DNA of 33,511 bases from Kiritimatiellia bacterium (GTDB lineage Bacteria; Verrucomicrobiota; Kiritimatiellia; RFP12; UBA1067), in contig JAKSOW010000026.1 in NCBI GenBank assembly GCA_024405395.1, positions 1-33,511 of the forward strand. Direction: 5' to 3'. Shown piece by piece: positions 1-8,198 of the stretch; position 1 is the stretch's first letter; every line of letters starts with the position of its first letter. The position numbers were made by a program, and so were the translations under genes. Below the pieces are notes generated by a model. That model worked only from the letters and a program-made list of their open reading frames with translations. It was not told the DNA's origin and did not search any database.

Positions 1-2
1 TC

Positions 3-566
3 ACCAATCCCCACAAGCTCACGGACACGCTCAAGTCCGTCTTGAAGAAAAGTCCGAGCGATCACACCATCGCCAATTATATCGAATACCTTGAAGATGC
101 CTTTCTTTTCAGCGAGTCCAGACGCTGGGAAGTGAAAGGAAAAAAATACTTCGACTATCCACTCAAATACTATTGCGAGGACAACGGACTGCGTAATGCG
201 CGGCTTGAATTCAGAGACGTCGAACCATCGCATGCGATGGAATCCGTCATCTACAACGAACTCGTTCTTCGGGGATGTCAGGTCGATGTAGGCGTCGTCA
301 CCGTCGGCGACCGCACGCATGAAATCGACTTCGTCGTCAACCGGGCACCCGGCAAGCTGTACATTCAGGTCGCGCTCGAACTACCAACGCCCGAAAAGCG
401 CGAACAGGAACTTCTGCCACTTCGCAAATGTGACGACTTCTTCCGTAAGATGATAATCGTGCGCGGAAACGATCCCCTCCATTTCACCGGCGACGGCATC
501 ATGGAGGTCGGCGCCATCCCCTTTCTCCTCGACAAGACGATCCTCGACAAGGCCCTCGCAGACTAA
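3..566 (+). CDS. DUF4143-type AAA ATPase, C-terminal part (5' end outside window)
   Basis: The reading frame is open to the left edge of the window, so only the last 187 residues are seen; the TTG at 42 is internal. What is visible matches the C-terminal half of the ATP-binding proteins with a DUF4143 domain. It has the winged-helix-like stretch (SPSDHTIANYIEYLEDAFLF), then KGKKYFDYPLKYYCEDNGLRN, then a restriction-endonuclease-like core with EIDFVV followed by LYIQVALEL. The Walker ATPase half would lie upstream and cannot be checked. Family members are widespread in bacteria and archaea; their substrate is unknown, though a nuclease or toxin-antitoxin-like role is often suggested. The gene converges on the sigma-54 activator gene, with about 50 bp between the stops and no clear terminator. 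Confidence 0.85.
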   Translation, partial: TNPHKLTDTLKSVLKKSPSDHTIANYIEYLEDAFLFSESRRWEVKGKKYFDYPLKYYCEDNGLRNARLEFRDVEPSHAMESVIYNELVLRGCQVDVGVVTVGDRTHEIDFVVNRAPGKLYIQVALELPTPEKREQELLPLRKCDDFFRKMIIVRGNDPLHFTGDGIMEVGAIPFLLDKTILDKALAD

Positions 567-615
567 GGCAAGATGCTTAGAACGACTTGAATAAAATGAC
601 CTCACCCATCTAACT

Positions 616-2178
616 TCACATCTTTGCGAGATATTTCTTCAATGTGTTCATCGAGATCCCAAGCGCTTCTTTCGTCGCTGTCATATTCTGATTATTCTTA
701 TCAAAGACAGACTTCACATGCTGGGTTATCGCGGCATTGAGATTGTCGGGCAATTCTGGCCTTGCAGACGATACGGCATCCTCGTCATTTCCCTGAGCCC
801 AAAGATCCTTGTTGATGGCAATGTGTTCTTTCAATACCTTTGCAAAGTCTTCTTCCTCAAGTGCCCTTGCACGATCAAGGACATTCAGAAGCTCACGAAC
901 ATTCCCCGGATAGTCATATGCCTCCAGGTCGTTAAGTTGCTGCGCCGTCAGATGCCCCCAACCCATATCCAGCCAAAAGCATTTGGCGATTTCTCCGATA
1001 TCCTCGCGCCGCTCCCTCAGCGGCGGCACATTGATGAGGATCGTGGAAATGCGCTGATAAAGGTCGGCCCTGAACTTGCCATCCCGCACAAGCCGCGGCA
1101 GATTCTGATTCGTCGCCGCCACAAGCCGAACATCAACCGAGATCTCCTCCGTGCCGCCAACACGAATAATCGTGCCTTCCTGAATGGCCCGCAACAGCAG
1201 CGCTTGCGCCTCAAGCGGCATTTCTGCGATCTCATCCAAGAATAGCGTGCCGTGATCAGCCCGCTCAAAGAGCCCGCGTGTCTGCTTGTCAGCACCCGTA
1301 AAGGCGCCTTTGTCATGTCCGAAGAAACGGTCTTCGAGCAGCTCCTTCGCCACGCTCGCACAATTGAAGGCGACAAAAGGCCCCTTCTTTCGGGGACTCT
1401 GCATGTGAATCTGAGCCGCGACAGTTTCCTTGCCCGTGCCGCTTTCGCCGAGAATCAGAATACGCGCGCGTTCATGTCGGGCAACCCGCTGAATGCGCAT
1501 GCGAATCTCATCCATTGCCGGACTCACGCCCCTGAGCTCGCGCGACCCGAAGCGGACAAACTCCTCGTACGCCTCGACGAGACATTTGTCCCATTCCGTA
1601 GGCTTGACACGCCGATAAAGCGCCTGGATCGTCGCCTCATAAATTGTGTCGTCTCGCCGAATCCGATGAATGAAGCCGGCTGCATCAATCAAAGCCTGAT
1701 ACTTGCCAACGATCGATGTCCGATCCTCGACCCGATTCGCGTAGGCGTGATAGAATCGAACCGATTCGCGATCCAATTTCGTGAAATAGGCGGCAACAGC
1801 ATCAACGAGCGTCTCTTGCGGGGTGTCCAGCAGTTCGTCAAATCCACGCGTCGCAGGATCGATTCCTTCCAGACAAACCTCCGCCGCGAATTCTGGAGCA
1901 ACCGGGATCGCACTAATCCAGACCGTTTTGACCTTACGCGCCTTAAGCGTCTTCAAAGCCTCCAATATCTCGCCGATATTCCACTTGAGTCCCACGCCAA
2001 GCACGTAAATGGCCTCATACCGCGCATCACATTCGGACAGCGCCGCCGCAAGTCTCATCATTGAAACCGCAGCGAGGTCCGCATTGCCATCCAATGCTTC
2101 CAGTGCAGCAGCTGCTGCCGCCACATATTCAGGTCTCGACCATCCAGTCAAGATAAGATTCTTCTTGCCCTCAGCCAT
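616..2178 (-). CDS. Sigma-54-dependent transcriptional activator with an unrecognised N-terminal domain
   Basis: This is an enhancer-binding protein that would drive RNA polymerase-sigma54. From the chosen ATG it has 520 residues. The AAA+ core is intact: Walker A GESGTGKE (about residue 244), the sigma54-contact loop GAFTGA (about 291), Walker B TLFLDE (about 311) and the arginine-finger stretch RADLYQR. A Fis-like helix-turn-helix ends the protein (NMTATKEALGISMNTLKKYL). The first 220 residues are not a receiver, GAF or PAS domain that I can recognise. They look like an alpha/beta Rossmann-type fold followed by a helical linker. An upstream GTG at 2214 is possible, but the ATG at 2178 has a GGAGGG ribosome site 7 nt ahead of it and a promoter at the right distance. 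RtcR, which carries a CARF sensor, is the closest architecture by analogy only. Confidence 0.9.
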   Translation of the reverse strand: MAEGKKNLILTGWSRPEYVAAAAAALEALDGNADLAAVSMMRLAAALSECDARYEAIYVLGVGLKWNIGEILEALKTLKARKVKTVWISAIPVAPEFAAEVCLEGIDPATRGFDELLDTPQETLVDAVAAYFTKLDRESVRFYHAYANRVEDRTSIVGKYQALIDAAGFIHRIRRDDTIYEATIQALYRRVKPTEWDKCLVEAYEEFVRFGSRELRGVSPAMDEIRMRIQRVARHERARILILGESGTGKETVAAQIHMQSPRKKGPFVAFNCASVAKELLEDRFFGHDKGAFTGADKQTRGLFERADHGTLFLDEIAEMPLEAQALLLRAIQEGTIIRVGGTEEISVDVRLVAATNQNLPRLVRDGKFRADLYQRISTILINVPPLRERREDIGEIAKCFWLDMGWGHLTAQQLNDLEAYDYPGNVRELLNVLDRARALEEEDFAKVLKEHIAINKDLWAQGNDEDAVSSARPELPDNLNAAITQHVKSVFDKNNQNMTATKEALGISMNTLKKYLAKM

Positions 2179-2221
2179 TCTACCACCCTCCGATCTTTGG
2201 ACATCAATTCCCACGTCTGAT

Positions 2222-2250
2222 ATTATACACTGTCATTGAACTGGTGTCTC
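2222..2250 (-). promoter_or_regulatory. Promoter of the sigma-54 activator gene
   Basis: On the minus strand there is GAGACA, a 17-nt spacer and a perfect TATAAT (2222-2227). Transcription would begin near 2215, giving a leader of about 37 nt that includes the GGAGGG site at 2186-2191. This position argues against the GTG at 2214 being the start codon. Confidence 0.6.
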
Positions 2251-2265
2251 CCAGAATTTCCGGTC

Positions 2266-3363
2266 CTACGACACCAGCTCGCGCACTCGGCGGAACGGCA
2301 CGAGGGACACGATCCAGCAGAACAGGAACGAGACCGCGAAGACAACGCAGCCGCCAACGAACGAACGCGGCACGAGCGCGACATGGGGGAAGACGAGATC
2401 CTCAAGGAGCTTGCCGAGGAAAATGTGGACGAAATAGACGCCCATCGAATACTTCGAGGCCCAGACGACGGCCGTGCGCACGCGCGCCGGAATCCACCCC
2501 ATCGGCAGGAACCCGAAGGCCATGACGAGGCCGACCGCGATGAACAGCATCTTGAGGCCGCGATAGTAGAACCCAGGCGGCACGACGAACACCTCGCAAT
2601 TGACCAGGAAGACCGCGATTGCCGCGCCACACGCGACGAGCGCCCAGCGCTTCGCCGTGCCGAATGCCGCGAACAGAGGCCGATACACGCCGAGGAAGAG
2701 CCCTAACGCCGCATACGGCATCATCGGGATGATGCGCCCGGCAGGATTGCAGATCTCGTAGCGGAAGCCCTCGAAAAGCCAGCGGTTGAGTCCCGAATAC
2801 TCGGCCATGACCGCGCAGAGGAACACGGCCGCGAGCGCCCCCGCGACGAAACGCGGCTTCACCAGACGGAAGAAGACGGCGAAGAGTCCCGTCAGGATGA
2901 TCAGGACCGACTGAAACCACATCTGCGAGCCAAGCGTGCGCGTCGTGCCGAAGAGCAGCTGCAGCCCCAGATACTCAAACGTGATCGGCGTCGAAGGCCC
3001 CTTGCAGGAAGACGTCCAGAACGCGCCGTTCGACGCATCCATCCCGAACGTCGGAAACGCGGATGCCAGCAGCCCCCACGTGACGAACGCCAGGACCGAC
3101 CAGAAGACGTGCGGCGTCACCAGCCGGGCAAAGCGCTTCTTGAGCCATTCGCCGTCGTTCGCCCGAAACTTCACCGCGGCGAGGTAGAACGTGATGAGCA
3201 TGAAGACCGGAACGGCATACGCCCGCATTTCCTTGATCCAGCCGAGCCCGAACGGGACGACGCCATTCGGATATGACCAGGCGTTCCAGGCATGAACCAT
3301 GACGACCTCGTAGCACATCCAGAGTTTCAGGAGCGCCAGACCAACGTTGATTTCTTTTTTCAT
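2266..3363 (-). CDS. Acyltransferase 3 family integral membrane protein
   Basis: This 365-residue, strongly hydrophobic protein resembles the acyltransferase-3 family (OafA/NodX-like O-acyltransferases), which transfer acetyl or similar groups from acyl-CoA to cell-surface sugars. The N-terminus runs INVGLALLKLWMCYEVVMVHAW, with the conserved histidine (about residue 24) at the end of the first membrane segment. About ten hydrophobic segments follow, including the late PVFML and SKYSMGVYFVHIF stretches typical of the family. The frame is open further upstream, but that region is arginine/serine-rich shadow sequence, so the ATG at 3363 is preferred. It has no Shine-Dalgarno and begins just after the terminator of the preceding gene, so its expression is unclear. 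Confidence 0.85.
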   Translation of the reverse strand: MKKEINVGLALLKLWMCYEVVMVHAWNAWSYPNGVVPFGLGWIKEMRAYAVPVFMLITFYLAAVKFRANDGEWLKKRFARLVTPHVFWSVLAFVTWGLLASAFPTFGMDASNGAFWTSSCKGPSTPITFEYLGLQLLFGTTRTLGSQMWFQSVLIILTGLFAVFFRLVKPRFVAGALAAVFLCAVMAEYSGLNRWLFEGFRYEICNPAGRIIPMMPYAALGLFLGVYRPLFAAFGTAKRWALVACGAAIAVFLVNCEVFVVPPGFYYRGLKMLFIAVGLVMAFGFLPMGWIPARVRTAVVWASKYSMGVYFVHIFLGKLLEDLVFPHVALVPRSFVGGCVVFAVSFLFCWIVSLVPFRRVRELVS

Positions 3364-3370
3364 CTGAAAA

Positions 3371-3406
3371 CAAAAACGGCGTCCCGTTCTGCCGAGCGGG
3401 ACGCCG
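3371..3406 (-). terminator. Rho-independent terminator after the GH109 gene
   Basis: There is a perfect 10-bp GC-rich stem (arms 3377-3386 and 3397-3406) with a 10-nt loop, followed on the minus strand by TTTTTGTTTTC. It lies 13 nt beyond the TAA of the GH109 gene. The T-tract ends 7 nt before the acyltransferase ATG at 3363. Confidence 0.9.
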
Positions 3407-3418
3407 TCCGTAGCGCGC

Positions 3419-4930
3419 TTAGGTGCGCTGTGCGTCCTTGGCGTGCACGACGCCGTTCTTGAAGTCGAACTTGTTGATGTCGATCTCGTCGACCGTGAAC
3501 GCCTTGGCCGTCTTCCAACCGCCGCGCGTGTAGTCCGGGAACTCGATCGTGCGACCGCCCGCATTCACGCTCTTCTCGGAGAGTTCCACGATCGAGCTGT
3601 AGGTCGCGAGATCGTAGACGTCCGTATCAAGCGGCAGACCGTTCTGCAGGCAGTAGGCCCAGCGCAGGTCCATGATGAAGTCCATGCCGCCGTGACCGCC
3701 GACCTTCTTGGCCATCTCGCCCGCCACCTTCCAGAACGGGTGCTTGTACTCCTCGCGCAGCGCCATCGCCTTCTTGAAGTCGAAGAACTTGGCGATGTGC
3801 GCGTCGGTCTTGTCCAGCCACGCGAACTGGCAGGGGCTGCCCATGCCGTAGGTCTCCTCCGCCGTCGTGGGGAAGAAGATGCCCTTGAAGATGCCCATCG
3901 TGCCGAGGTACATGTTGCCGCGGTCGTACGGCGAGGGCGTGCAGACGTTGTGCTTGAGCGTGAGCGTCTTGCCGTTGGCCGTGTGCAGCATGCACATGTT
4001 GATGTCGCCCTTCACCATCTTCTGCGTATGGCGGTTGAAGCGCACACCGTCGATGCCCATCACGCTGTCGTTGGCCGGGAAGTTCTCGCGGCCGAAGGCC
4101 TCGAAAGACGCCGACTTCGTCTCGAACGACACGAGCTGCTCGAAGCGGTCGCCGCGGTTGATGTCCAGGCAACGCCCCGCCGGCACGAGGCCGTGCGTCG
4201 GATAGTAGTTGCCGTGGTGATGCATGTGGCGGTTGATGCGCCAGAAGCGGTTGTCGAACGGGCGGTACTGCAGCGCACGCTGGTCGTGGTTGTAGCCCAC
4301 TTCCGCCTGCACAATCTCGCCGAGCTTGCCCTTGTGGATGAGGTTGAACGCCAGCATCTCGGCTTCGCCGTAGGTGCAGTTCTCGAGCATCATGCAGTGG
4401 CGCTGATACTTCTCGGCGGCCTCGACCGTGGCCCAGCACTCCTCCAGGCTGAACGCGCCCGGGACTTCCTGCAGCACATGCTTACCGTGGGCCATCGCAT
4501 AGACGTTGATCGGGCAGTGCAGCGGCCGCGGCGTCACGGAATAGACGACGTCGCACACGTCCGAATCGCACAGGCCCTTCCAGGCATCCTCGTCGCCATT
4601 GCGGCTCCACTCCTTCGCCGCCGGATAGCCGTGGTCCTTCAGCCACTTCTGGTTCTTGTCGAGCTGCTTCGGGTTGATGTCCGACATCGCCGTGACCTGG
4701 CACCCCGGAATCTGGGCGATGCGCTGCACCGCGCCCGAACCGCGATTGCCCACACCGATGATGCCCACGCGCACCTTCTTCATCGGCGCCACGCGGAAGC
4801 CGTGCATCGGCGCGCCCGCACCATTGCCGATGCCGCGGATCGCCGAGCTCTCGCTCATGCAGCCTGCCGCCACAGCTGCGGCGCCCATCCAGGCAGACCC
4901 CTTCAGGAACTCTCTTCTGGTCTTGTCCAT
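3419..4930 (-). CDS. Tat-exported Gfo/Idh/MocA-fold protein, probable GH109 alpha-N-acetylgalactosaminidase
   Basis: This 503-residue protein begins with a twin-arginine signal (RREFLKG, residues 5-11) ending in AAGC, so it may be a Tat lipoprotein. A Rossmann NAD-binding motif follows (GIIGVGNRG, 56-64), then HGKHVLQEVP (148-157), MMLENCTYG (180-188), NYYPTHGL (241-248) and GDINMCMLHTANGKTLTLKH. This motif series, especially EVP, LENC and YPTHG, is characteristic of GH109 enzymes. Those use tightly bound NAD+ in an oxidation-elimination mechanism to release terminal alpha-GalNAc. AAGGA precedes the ATG. The gene lies 56 bp downstream of the GH2 gene, with a small GTCCGC-CTTT-GCGGAC hairpin between them, and ends in a strong terminator. 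A dehydrogenase on another sugar remains possible. Confidence 0.85.
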   Translation of the reverse strand: MDKTRREFLKGSAWMGAAAVAAGCMSESSAIRGIGNGAGAPMHGFRVAPMKKVRVGIIGVGNRGSGAVQRIAQIPGCQVTAMSDINPKQLDKNQKWLKDHGYPAAKEWSRNGDEDAWKGLCDSDVCDVVYSVTPRPLHCPINVYAMAHGKHVLQEVPGAFSLEECWATVEAAEKYQRHCMMLENCTYGEAEMLAFNLIHKGKLGEIVQAEVGYNHDQRALQYRPFDNRFWRINRHMHHHGNYYPTHGLVPAGRCLDINRGDRFEQLVSFETKSASFEAFGRENFPANDSVMGIDGVRFNRHTQKMVKGDINMCMLHTANGKTLTLKHNVCTPSPYDRGNMYLGTMGIFKGIFFPTTAEETYGMGSPCQFAWLDKTDAHIAKFFDFKKAMALREEYKHPFWKVAGEMAKKVGGHGGMDFIMDLRWAYCLQNGLPLDTDVYDLATYSSIVELSEKSVNAGGRTIEFPDYTRGGWKTAKAFTVDEIDINKFDFKNGVVHAKDAQRT

Positions 4931-4986
4931 TGTTCTTTCCTTTCTAGTCTTAGTCCGCCTTTGCGGACAATGTGGTTATGATTAAA

Positions 4987-7476
4987 TCAGTGGATCACCT
5001 CAAAAACGCAGCTGAACGCGTGAACGGCGCCGGGAGCCAGCTCCACCGGATGGCCCTTGCTGTTGCAGGGACCAAAGCCGAAGAACCTTTCCGTCTCGCC
5101 AATGGCCAGATTGCGGTTGGCGGGCTCGATGTTGCCGGGGGCCCACACCACCACGGAAGCCGCACCCGACGACGTCAGCCGCACGCCACGTTGCCAGGCC
5201 TTGTCCATGAACGAAACAGACTCCCCACGGCGCGCAAACGCCTTGTCCGTGCCATTGGCGAGCGCAAACTCCTTCTCCTCTACGCCGTCCACCGTGATCG
5301 CCTCATACCCGCTCACGGCGAAATAAGGGTGCACCCCCGAAGTAAAGGAGAACTTCTCCGTTCCCAGATTCTTCGTGCGCATCACCAGCTGCAGACGATC
5401 CGTGCAGGTAAGCTCCAGTTCGAAATCACATGCGTAGGGGAAAGACTTCTCTTCGCCGGCCCTGAGAGCGAAACCCAGAACGGCCCGCTTGCCGCCCGGC
5501 ACGTCACTCAGTTCCCGCAGCGTGAACGTGCGCGTACGCACAAAGCCGTGGATCACGCCGTCCCTGCGGCCAAACCACGGCCAACAGAGCGGCAGGCCGC
5601 CATGTGACCACTCGCTCCCGGCCGATACGGGATTTCTCGGCATGAAGAAGACCTCCTTGCCAACCGCATCTCGCCACGAGAGAATCCGGCCGCCCCGCAA
5701 CGACACCTCAACGCGACCACCGTGTCCCTCCAACACCACCGTCTGCGAGGTGTCGCGCGTGGCCCTGAACTTCTCGGCCACCACCTGTGCCACCAGCTTA
5801 GGACGGCGGAAACCGTCGTAGAGACCTGCCAGATTCTGTGCCAGCGGCTTATTCCGCAATACCGCGCCCATCAAATACGCGCTATGATAGCTCCGCGCAT
5901 CCGTCAGCTGCCAGAGGGCGATGCCGCAAAGGTCAGGATTCGACAGCACGACGTCCAATACGCCGCCCACGTAGTCGGCCTGGAACTCCTCGGTCCACTG
6001 CGAAGCCGTTGGGTCATGCTGTCCGTAAATGCCGCATGTGCCCATCTCCGAGACAATGATCGGCTGCTGCCGCCCCTTCGCCCGATGCCGTGCCACAATC
6101 GAATCGATGCCGGTGGGGCCATTCTTGATGTTCGCGATCAGCGCGGCGCTTCCACCCGCGAAACTGGCGTCGATCCAGCCCGGGTAGGTGTTGATTGAGA
6201 TGATGTCCATCAAATCCGAGCAGATGTCATCGGCATTGCGACGATTGTTCGCCCAGGTGATGAGATGCCCCGAATCCTCCGCGCGGACGGCCTTGACCAG
6301 ACGTTCGGCCAGCGCCCGCCCTTCCTTCGTGTGCGACTTGAATTCGTTGAGGAAGCCCGAGATGATGACACACGGATGGTTCATGCTCGCACGCACCATT
6401 TCACGCGTCTGCCACACCTGCTGGTCGCAGAAAGTCGCATCCGACAGCTGTTTCTTGTCGTCCCCCCAGCCCAGCGCCTCTTCCCACACCAGCACGCCAT
6501 TCTCGTCGCAGAAATCGAGAAAGCGCGCCGTCTGCTGGTAGTGCGCCCCGCGGATGAAGTTGCCTCCCAGCGCCTTGAGGTTCTGGATGTCGGCTATCAT
6601 CACCGCCTCAGGCGTGGCGGCGCCGAAACTGGGATGCGATTCATGGCGATTGGCGCCCTTGAGATAGAGTTCGCGCCCGTTCAACCAGATCTTCCGGTCA
6701 CGTGCCTCCACGGTGCGGATGCCGAACCGGGCGGAAACTGGCTTTTCCCCAGCCAGCGTTACCCTATGGAGGTTGGGCGACTCAGGCGACCACAGCTTGA
6801 AGTTGGGCACTGCCACCGTGGCACGCGCATTCGTGAATATGGCTGACACCTGCGCTTTCCCGTCAAAGACCAGGGTCGAGGAGAAATCGCGCGACGGGAA
6901 ATTCACCGCCTCGATCTCCACCTTGCCGGTATGATGGTCACGCGTGCGCACGACGAGCCGGCGATTGTCGAACGAAAGGCGCACGCCATGATAGAATCCA
7001 CCAAAGAAATAAAAGTCATAATTGGGACTCGCCAACTTCACCGTCTGCCAGTCAAAGCGATTGTCAAGCGCGGCGAAGATCTCGTGCTCGCCGGCCGCCA
7101 GCGGCCCTGTCTCAAGCTCCAGTCGCGCATAAGGATAGGGGTGCACACCCAGCGAACGGCCATCAACCGCAAAACTGCCGCGCATACCCATACCGTCAAT
7201 GACCAGCCACGCGTTCTCAACTGGCTGTTCCAAGGCGAACGTACGCCGGTAGAGCGCCGTGCCGCGCTTGCACAGGCACTGCGGCGTCATGTCAAAGCAG
7301 GTCGGAACGGGCATAGTGCCCGTTGCCTCGAAGTCGACCCTGGCAACGTCCTCCAGAGCACGCCCTTCTTCAAACCGAAACGCCCAGCTGCCGTTCAGAT
7401 CCAAGTCCACAGCACACACCGCAAACGCAAGTCCACACAAGCACGAGCCGATTCCTGCCTTGAGATTGAAATTCAT
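4987..7476 (-). CDS. Secreted GH2 glycoside hydrolase fused to a C-terminal aldose-1-epimerase-like domain
   Basis: This 829-residue protein starts with a signal peptide (about 1-22). Residues 23-250 form the GH2 sugar-binding and immunoglobulin-like domains. Residues 250-560 are the TIM barrel, with the acid/base glutamate in GFLNEF (E378) and the nucleophile in VSEMGT (E477). This points to beta-galactosidase or beta-glucuronidase-type activity; the exact sugar cannot be told. Residues 580-829 resemble D-hexose-6-phosphate mutarotases of the YeaD type: GGLPLCWPWFG (626-636), HGFVR (643-647), SGVHPYF (713-719) and VVWAPGN. The family's final catalytic glutamate motif (CVE type) is replaced by FGFGPCN (about 799-804), so this domain may bind rather than isomerise sugar. 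It is divergent from the TetR gene and has no Shine-Dalgarno. Confidence 0.9.
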   Translation of the reverse strand: MNFNLKAGIGSCLCGLAFAVCAVDLDLNGSWAFRFEEGRALEDVARVDFEATGTMPVPTCFDMTPQCLCKRGTALYRRTFALEQPVENAWLVIDGMGMRGSFAVDGRSLGVHPYPYARLELETGPLAAGEHEIFAALDNRFDWQTVKLASPNYDFYFFGGFYHGVRLSFDNRRLVVRTRDHHTGKVEIEAVNFPSRDFSSTLVFDGKAQVSAIFTNARATVAVPNFKLWSPESPNLHRVTLAGEKPVSARFGIRTVEARDRKIWLNGRELYLKGANRHESHPSFGAATPEAVMIADIQNLKALGGNFIRGAHYQQTARFLDFCDENGVLVWEEALGWGDDKKQLSDATFCDQQVWQTREMVRASMNHPCVIISGFLNEFKSHTKEGRALAERLVKAVRAEDSGHLITWANNRRNADDICSDLMDIISINTYPGWIDASFAGGSAALIANIKNGPTGIDSIVARHRAKGRQQPIIVSEMGTCGIYGQHDPTASQWTEEFQADYVGGVLDVVLSNPDLCGIALWQLTDARSYHSAYLMGAVLRNKPLAQNLAGLYDGFRRPKLVAQVVAEKFRATRDTSQTVVLEGHGGRVEVSLRGGRILSWRDAVGKEVFFMPRNPVSAGSEWSHGGLPLCWPWFGRRDGVIHGFVRTRTFTLRELSDVPGGKRAVLGFALRAGEEKSFPYACDFELELTCTDRLQLVMRTKNLGTEKFSFTSGVHPYFAVSGYEAITVDGVEEKEFALANGTDKAFARRGESVSFMDKAWQRGVRLTSSGAASVVVWAPGNIEPANRNLAIGETERFFGFGPCNSKGHPVELAPGAVHAFSCVFEVIH

Positions 7477-7483
7477 GGGTGTT

Positions 7484-7512
7484 AGTATAGCAGATTAGGC
7501 CACAGAATGCAA
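7484..7512 (-). promoter_or_regulatory. Promoter of the GH2 gene, probably leaderless
   Basis: The minus strand reads TTGCAT, 17 nt, then TATACT (7484-7489) preceded by TGC, an extended -10. Only 7 nt separate the box from the ATG at 7476, so the transcript probably starts at or next to the start codon. Confidence 0.55.
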
Positions 7513-7521
7513 AGGACCCGA

Positions 7522-7550
7522 TTGTGCGCAGGTACGAGTTTTGATATAAT
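7522..7550 (+). promoter_or_regulatory. Promoter of the tetR operon, probably leaderless
   Basis: TTGTGC, 17 nt, then TATAAT (7545-7550) with TGA just ahead, forming an extended -10. The ATG begins 6 nt after the box. A GAGG lies between them but would be too close to the ATG and probably not transcribed. The 80-bp divergent region holds a TGCGCA palindrome (7525-7530) but no longer inverted repeat that would mark a TetR operator. Confidence 0.6.
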
Positions 7551-7556
7551 GAGGAT

Positions 7557-8198
7557 ATGGTTGCTTTGGATTTAACACGCGAGCTGCTTGTCGACGCGGC
7601 TTTGGCCGAATTCGCCGAAAAAGGCTTTGCCGGCACGTCCCGGCAAATGATCGGTGCACGGGCAAAGGTCGGCATGGTCGTCGTTGAACACTATTTCAAA
7701 TCCCGCGAGGAGATCGCCTCGGCCATCATAGATCGCATGAAGGCCCACTCGGACCCCATTGGCAGAATAGACTTCTCCAAATTGGGCTCCGCAGCCGCCT
7801 GGCAGAAGGCCGTTCGCCAATTCCTCACGCGATTTGTCGACACGTTCCGCAGCGAGGAGACGGAATGCCGATACTTTGCCGCCCTTTATCGGCATGAGTA
7901 CAATACGCCGGCCCTCAAGCAACGCACCCTTTGGGCAATCTGCCTCGTGCCCCTGCGAGACACCTTGAGACAGCTGGTGGCCATGGGACTCCGGGATGCA
8001 ACTGCCTCCGAACTTCATCTTTGGACCATGTCGATCTGGACGAACCTCATCGCCTACTGCTTCAGTACGCCCCAACGGCGCGACGACTCCCTTCCCGAAG
8101 GTCTCTCCATCCAGGAGCTCAACAAGCTGGTGGTGGACTTCCTCTGCTCGAACCTTTTTCGGGGTTTGGACGCCAAGCGAAGGGATTCCGCATCATGA
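7557..8198 (+). CDS. TetR/AcrR family transcriptional regulator
   Basis: This 213-residue protein is a one-component regulator. The N-terminal 50 residues carry the TetR helix-turn-helix (LLVDAALAEFAEKGFAGTS, then IGARAKVGMVVVEHYFKSREE). The C-terminal part is a helical ligand-binding and dimerisation region with RYFAALYRHEYNTPA, reminiscent of the CecR/DUF1956-type subgroup, although the ligand is unknown. It is divergent from the GH2-epimerase gene across 80 bp, so it may control that gene and itself. Its TGA overlaps the ATG of the next gene (ATGA at 8195-8198), so the two proteins are translationally coupled and probably act together. Confidence 0.92.
   Translation: MVALDLTRELLVDAALAEFAEKGFAGTSRQMIGARAKVGMVVVEHYFKSREEIASAIIDRMKAHSDPIGRIDFSKLGSAAAWQKAVRQFLTRFVDTFRSEETECRYFAALYRHEYNTPALKQRTLWAICLVPLRDTLRQLVAMGLRDATASELHLWTMSIWTNLIAYCFSTPQRRDDSLPEGLSIQELNKLVVDFLCSNLFRGLDAKRRDSAS

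Noticed and set aside
4953..4968. GTCCGC-CTTT-GCGGAC hairpin between the GH2 and GH109 genes
   Set aside because: Only 6 bp with no T-tract, so it is not called a terminator; at most a weak processing site.
3443..4981. 512-codon plus-strand frame opposite the GH109 gene
   Set aside because: Shadow of the real gene, with composition dominated by R, H, A, V and L and no family motif.
7931..8194. Upstream extension of the DUF4143-like protein inside tetR
   Set aside because: The ATGA overlap and the start of recognisable homology place the start at 8195; the extension is a shadow of tetR.
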